The notes under the pieces: generated by a model | The model's database searches: none | The model's input: the letters and a program-made list of their open reading frames with translations, nothing else | What the model was told of the DNA's origin: nothing | Assembly: GCA_030743915.1 (NCBI GenBank) | Contig: JASLRP010000242.1 | Span: 1 to 7,359, forward strand | Direction of reading: 5' to 3' | Source: SAR202 cluster bacterium | Lineage (GTDB): Bacteria; Chloroflexota; Dehalococcoidia; Lucifugimonadales; UBA1123 | Length of the DNA stretch: 7,359 bases | Shown: one piece after another, positions 4,550-7,359 of the stretch | How positions within the stretch are numbered: position 1 is the stretch's first letter | How the letters are laid out: each line of letters opens with the position of its first letter | Translations under genes and position numbers: made by a program

Positions 4550-5872
4550 TCAGGCTGGCGCGGAGCCTTGCCTCTCGGGAGTTTCCGTTGTGGCTGGAAT
4601 CTTCGGTGTGGACGCGATCAGAGCGAGAACGCCCCCGATTATCCACACAATGGCAAACATCGTGAATGGGGTGTCGTAACTTGTCTCGGAAGACCATGCC
4701 CAGCCTGCGTAGATCGGGCTGAACGCTCCGGCGACGCTTCCCACAGGCGTGACCACCCCTCGGATGGCCCCAATGTGCCGACGCCCGAAGTACACTGCCC
4801 ATGAAACGTTCATCACGGTCGGCCCGCCCCCCATCGTCAACCCGTGGAGAGCCGCGTACACGTACAGCATCCACAGATTGTCGGTCCACACGATGATGAA
4901 TAGTGAAAATCCGGAAGTGGCCAGGCACACTGCCATTACCCATCGAACGTGGACTCTCTCAGAAAGATAGCCCCAGGGAATTTTGGCAACGATGGCGAAG
5001 AATGCCAGTGTTGTGGCCAGTGTTGTGGCGGTTTTCAGGTCGAACCCTTTGTCCTGGATGTAAGCAACTTGATGGAATAGCACTGGGGATAATGACACCA
5101 GCATTACCGACTGAATACCCACCAACAGCCACAGAGCGCGAGTTCTCAGAGCCTGCTTGAGCGTGAACGAATACTCTGGATTGACAGGTATGGCTCCGAC
5201 ATCTTGGCCCTCGGCTGGCGCCGGGTCTCCATCTGGTCGCATGCCCGCGTCCTCAGGACTGCGTCGCATGAGCAATGCCGCCATTGGCGCGACGACGAAA
5301 AGTAAAATCAGCCCAAGAACGACCCAGCCAGCGCGCCATCCGAATTGTCCGATGACCCAACCTGCCAACGGCGCGATGACGAATCCGCCAGCAGAGATGC
5401 CCATAGTCCCAACGGCCATCGCGCGCCCTCGCAAGCGGATGAACCATTTGGAGATTACGGCAGGCCCGACCAGCATGCCTCCCATGGAGTTCATGGCCAT
5501 GCCAAAAACGATGCCGAAGATGATGTAGAACTGCCAGATGCTGTTGATTCTGGATGTCAACAGCAACGCCAGGCCAGCGATAATGCTGCCTACGACGATC
5601 ATCAGGCGAGGGCCATGTTTCTTGTCCACAAGGAAACCAAGCAGTGGCATGATGGGAAGCAGCGCCAGTCGGAATGCGGAGATTGCCGAGAATTCCGTTC
5701 TGGAGACGCCCAGTTCTTCAGACATGGGGATGATGAAGAATGACAGACCGTACCCGCCAATTCCGGCGGTTATCATTGCGGTAGTGAACGTGATCGACAC
5801 CACCGCCCAACCATAGAAGAACCATCTGCTAACCAGGCGTTCTGTGAACCCGTCCAATGTGGAGAGTTGCAT
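4550..5872 (-). CDS. Major facilitator superfamily transporter
   Basis: This 440-residue inner-membrane protein has the twelve-helix MFS plan, with an FYGW entry to helix 1 (19-22). The 2-3 loop signature reads GFLVDKKHGPR (79-89, D83 and R89 present). The related 8-9 loop reads GYLSERVHVR, and a polar central loop lies at about 205-245. The style fits the oxalate/formate-antiporter and monocarboxylate branch of MFS_1, which moves small organic acids by proton or anion exchange. The substrate cannot be read from the sequence. The ATG at 5872 has no clear Shine-Dalgarno. It is kept because the frame's MFS homology begins about 18 residues later and no better start is nearby. It has its own promoter (5933-5961) after the terminator of the upstream etfA operon, so it is a separate unit. 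The last 20 residues are a polar, Pro/Thr-rich tail. Confidence 0.9.
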   Translation of the reverse strand: MQLSTLDGFTERLVSRWFFYGWAVVSITFTTAMITAGIGGYGLSFFIIPMSEELGVSRTEFSAISAFRLALLPIMPLLGFLVDKKHGPRLMIVVGSIIAGLALLLTSRINSIWQFYIIFGIVFGMAMNSMGGMLVGPAVISKWFIRLRGRAMAVGTMGISAGGFVIAPLAGWVIGQFGWRAGWVVLGLILLFVVAPMAALLMRRSPEDAGMRPDGDPAPAEGQDVGAIPVNPEYSFTLKQALRTRALWLLVGIQSVMLVSLSPVLFHQVAYIQDKGFDLKTATTLATTLAFFAIVAKIPWGYLSERVHVRWVMAVCLATSGFSLFIIVWTDNLWMLYVYAALHGLTMGGGPTVMNVSWAVYFGRRHIGAIRGVVTPVGSVAGAFSPIYAGWAWSSETSYDTPFTMFAIVWIIGGVLALIASTPKIPATTETPERQGSAPA

Positions 5873-5881
5873 CTCAGAACG

Positions 5882-5894
5882 CCCGATATTCGGG
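5882..5894. promoter_or_regulatory. 13-base palindrome beside the MFS start codon
   Basis: CCCGATATTCGGG has perfect CCCGA/TCGGG arms around TAT. It ends nine bases before the MFS ATG, in the position where a Shine-Dalgarno would be expected, and would fold into a small stable hairpin in the message. It could be an operator or a translation control element. Confidence 0.35.
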
Positions 5895-5910
5895 TTTGCC
5901 GCCGTGTGGG

Positions 5911-5928
5911 TGCGAAATCATTATCGCA
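5911..5928. promoter_or_regulatory. Dyad at the predicted MFS transcription start
   Basis: TGCGA (5911-5915) and TCGCA (5924-5928) form an 18-base dyad around an AT-rich eight-base centre. It covers the start site expected near 5926 from the promoter at 5933-5961, a usual place for a repressor. Only symmetry and position support it. Confidence 0.35.
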
Positions 5929-5932
5929 AGCC

Positions 5933-5961
5933 AGTGTATGCGTGCTGTGTGGCGGAGTCAA
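5933..5961 (-). promoter_or_regulatory. Promoter of the MFS gene
   Basis: On the minus strand TTGACT (5961 to 5956) and TACACT (5938 to 5933) are separated by 17 bases. The -35 matches five of six consensus bases and the -10 four. The leader would be about 53 nt. The promoter lies just after the upstream operon's terminator, as expected for an independent unit. Confidence 0.55.
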
Positions 5962-5965
5962 CAAC

Positions 5966-5992
5966 AAAAAAGGCGGCTTGATTGGGACCGCC
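5966..5992 (-). terminator. Intrinsic terminator of the etfA-CDGSH operon
   Basis: Read on the minus strand, GGCGGT (5992 to 5987) pairs with GCCGCC (5977 to 5972), with one G-U pair closing a nine-base loop. A run of six T (5971 to 5966) follows immediately. It begins 30 bases after the stop of the CDGSH gene and is a standard rho-independent terminator. Confidence 0.8.
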
Positions 5993-6021
5993 CTCGGATA
6001 TATACCTGTATTGTTCAGGAG

Positions 6022-6228
6022 TTAACGGGCCTCGCTATCAGCCTGGAATCCGACCTCGCGGTGAGTGCCGTCGCAGAACGGTTTGTTGGACGATTGTCCG
6101 CACCGACACAGCATGTAGATTTCGTTTTCTAGCGTGTATTCTCGGCCCTCTGCGTCCAGGAGTTTGATTGGTCCTTGGACCATATACGGGCCGTTTGCTC
6201 GGGGCGTGATGCTAGCTTCTTCTGCCAT
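6022..6228 (-). CDS. CDGSH iron-sulfur domain protein
   Basis: The 68-residue protein carries one CDGSH-type motif, C-R-C-G-Q-S-S-N-K-P-F-C-D-G-T-H. Cluster ligands are C41, C43, C52 and H56, with the exact spacing of mitoNEET-type proteins that hold a redox-active [2Fe-2S] cluster. The preceding 40 residues form the beta-strand cap (GPYMVQGPIKLLDAEGREY). With no signal or membrane segment, it should be cytosolic. Its role is probably electron or cluster transfer; the exact partner of bacterial small CDGSH proteins is generally not known. The start is fixed by GGAGGG (6241 to 6236), seven bases before ATG. It lies 15 bases after the etfA stop, so the two are co-transcribed, and a terminator follows. 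The operon suggests a link to the flavoprotein electron chain. Confidence 0.93.
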   Translation of the reverse strand: MAEEASITPRANGPYMVQGPIKLLDAEGREYTLENEIYMLCRCGQSSNKPFCDGTHREVGFQADSEAR

Positions 6229-6243
6229 AATTGGTCCCTCCGT

Positions 6244-7356
6244 CTATTGAGTTGCTCGGTTTGGTCCGCGGTTGCCTGAATCCGCCAATCGCTTGTTGAT
6301 CGCTTCGGTCAGGACCGGCACGATCTCGGCGAAGTCTCCCAGGATGCCAATATCGGAGGCCCGGAAGATGGGAGACCGCGCGCTGTTGTTGATTGCCACG
6401 ATGACGCCAGAGCGCTGAATTCCGACCGTGTGATTGAATGGGCCACGGATGGCGACAGCTATGTATAACTCGGGAGCTATGGCCTTGCCTGAGAGTCCGA
6501 TCTGGACCTGTCGTGGCAGCCAGCCAGCGTCGGTGACCTCGCGTGTTGTGCCAATGGAGGCGTCAAGAGCGTCGGCCAACGCCCGAATTGCGGACATGTT
6601 TTCGGGCTCGCCAATTCCTTTGCCGACCCCGACCACGCGACGAGCGTGCTCCAACTCGTTGCCTTCCAGAGATTGGTCCGATTTCGACTCCAGGACCTTC
6701 ACACGCGGTTCGCCTAGGTCGTTGACGGGCAGATCCAGCGTGACGGGTTCGACCGACCAGTCCGGGTGACATGCAGTCAGGATGCCAGGGCGCACCGTGG
6801 CCATTTGAGGCATGGTGTTGGATAGTATCGGCGCGACAATGCTGCCCCCGAAGGCGGGTTTCAACTGGACGAGTCGGCCTTCGGAATCGGTTTCCAGACC
6901 GATGCAATCGCCGGTGAGACCCAACCCCAATCGGGCGGCCAATCTCGCGGCCAGGTCTCGTCCGTTCACGGTTGAAGGTATCAACACGGCGTATGGCTGG
7001 TGCACCTTTATGGCCCGGGCCAAGACTCCCGTGTAAAGGTCGGTGTCGTACTGGCCGAGTTCGGGCGCGTCTGCGATATGCACGCAATCCGCCCCGAAGG
7101 CGGCCAGTTCAGCAGCGTGATCCCGTATGCCGTCCCCGATCAACACCGCCTCGACCCGGGAGCCGACGCCTCCCGCGAATTTCTGCGCTTCGCCCAACAG
7201 TTCGAAAGTGACTGGTCTCGATTGGCTTCCGAGGGACTCGGCGACAACCCATGTTGCGCCATTGGAGCCTTGAGGTCGGCGAGGAATCCTTTGTTCGCTG
7301 GGAACTTCATCAACCGGTTGATCCCCGAACACACTCTTAGACTCCAGGTAAGCCAT
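6244..7356 (-). CDS. etfA: Electron transfer flavoprotein alpha subunit
   Basis: With EtfB it forms the FAD-containing ETF heterodimer, which passes electrons from acyl-CoA or similar dehydrogenases to ETF:quinone oxidoreductase. The alpha/beta domain runs from about residue 34 (TWVVAES) to 205, with the conserved RDLAARLAARLGLGLTGD segment (about 138-155). The C-terminal FAD domain runs from about 240 to 360. It carries the Arg of the TREVTDAGW motif (R272), GLSGK, APELYIAVAI, the FAD-loop His H309 and SPIFRASDIGILGD. The protein is longer than usual (370 residues against about 310-330) because of a polar 33-residue N-terminal extension. The ATG at 7356 is three bases from the window edge, so its ribosome site is not visible and an upstream start cannot be excluded. 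etfB is expected just to the right. The CDGSH gene follows 15 bases downstream in the same operon. Confidence 0.92.
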   Translation of the reverse strand: MAYLESKSVFGDQPVDEVPSEQRIPRRPQGSNGATWVVAESLGSQSRPVTFELLGEAQKFAGGVGSRVEAVLIGDGIRDHAAELAAFGADCVHIADAPELGQYDTDLYTGVLARAIKVHQPYAVLIPSTVNGRDLAARLAARLGLGLTGDCIGLETDSEGRLVQLKPAFGGSIVAPILSNTMPQMATVRPGILTACHPDWSVEPVTLDLPVNDLGEPRVKVLESKSDQSLEGNELEHARRVVGVGKGIGEPENMSAIRALADALDASIGTTREVTDAGWLPRQVQIGLSGKAIAPELYIAVAIRGPFNHTVGIQRSGVIVAINNSARSPIFRASDIGILGDFAEIVPVLTEAINKRLADSGNRGPNRATQ

Positions 7357-7359
7357 GAT

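Noticed and set aside
4383..4943. 186-residue minus-strand frame across the tRNA edge and MFS 3' part
   Set aside because: Out-of-frame shadow of the MFS gene that also reads into the tRNA.
6563..7087. 174-residue minus-strand Arg-rich frame inside etfA
   Set aside because: Typical GC-rich shadow frame; the etfA frame has full family homology over the same bases.
1..7359. CRISPR arrays, insertion sequences or tandem repeats
   Set aside because: No regularly spaced repeats, transposase-like proteins or terminal inverted repeats were found on reading either strand.

Overview
The window looks like ordinary bacterial chromosome of moderate GC, densely packed with genes on both strands. The gene style suggests a Chloroflexota member, possibly of the SAR202/Dehalococcoidia type. 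The clues are a small secreted protein with a 'K(I)TQEQAD' helix and a His/Gly-rich tail, a divergent ETF alpha subunit with a CDGSH protein behind it, and a first-gene N-terminus that resembles flavin-dependent luciferase-like oxidoreductases as I remember them from that group. This placement is inference from protein style only. I saw no insertion sequence, phage gene, CRISPR array, integrase or obvious horizontal island.

Left part (1-1015). The first bases hold the 5' end of a minus-strand gene with a good ribosome binding site and a strong sigma70-type promoter. About 500 bases without a convincing gene follow. They contain a candidate promoter, a possible tiny leader ORF and a hairpin ahead of a stand-alone receiver-domain response regulator. 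That regulator ends against a convergent TetR gene, with a nested hairpin between them.

Regulator/target pair (1013-2432). A TetR-family repressor gene and a DUF998 six-helix membrane-protein gene diverge from a 56-base gap. Two near-identical 17-bp palindromes lie exactly 31 bp apart. One contains the -35 box of the membrane-protein gene and the start codon of tetR. The other covers the expected transcription start. This is the best-defined regulatory circuit in the window. A shared bidirectional terminator separates it from the next gene.

Middle (2445-4403). A secreted His/Gly-rich small protein (minus strand) diverges from a zinc-type medium-chain alcohol dehydrogenase (plus strand) that lacks the structural-zinc cysteines. 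A tRNA-Asn(GTT) gene with encoded CCA follows on the minus strand.

Right part (4409-7356). An MFS transporter on the minus strand has its own promoter and two dyads in its leader. Upstream of it, an intrinsic terminator closes a minus-strand operon that encodes the electron transfer flavoprotein alpha subunit (etfA/fixB) and a CDGSH iron-sulfur protein 15 bases downstream. The etfB partner would be expected just beyond the right edge. The pair implies flavin and Fe-S electron transfer from acyl-CoA or similar dehydrogenases to a membrane quinone oxidoreductase.

I found no clear novel multi-gene system. The points most worth a second look are the tandem operator architecture, the leader structures, and the divergent catalytic or cofactor residues in the dehydrogenase and EtfA.
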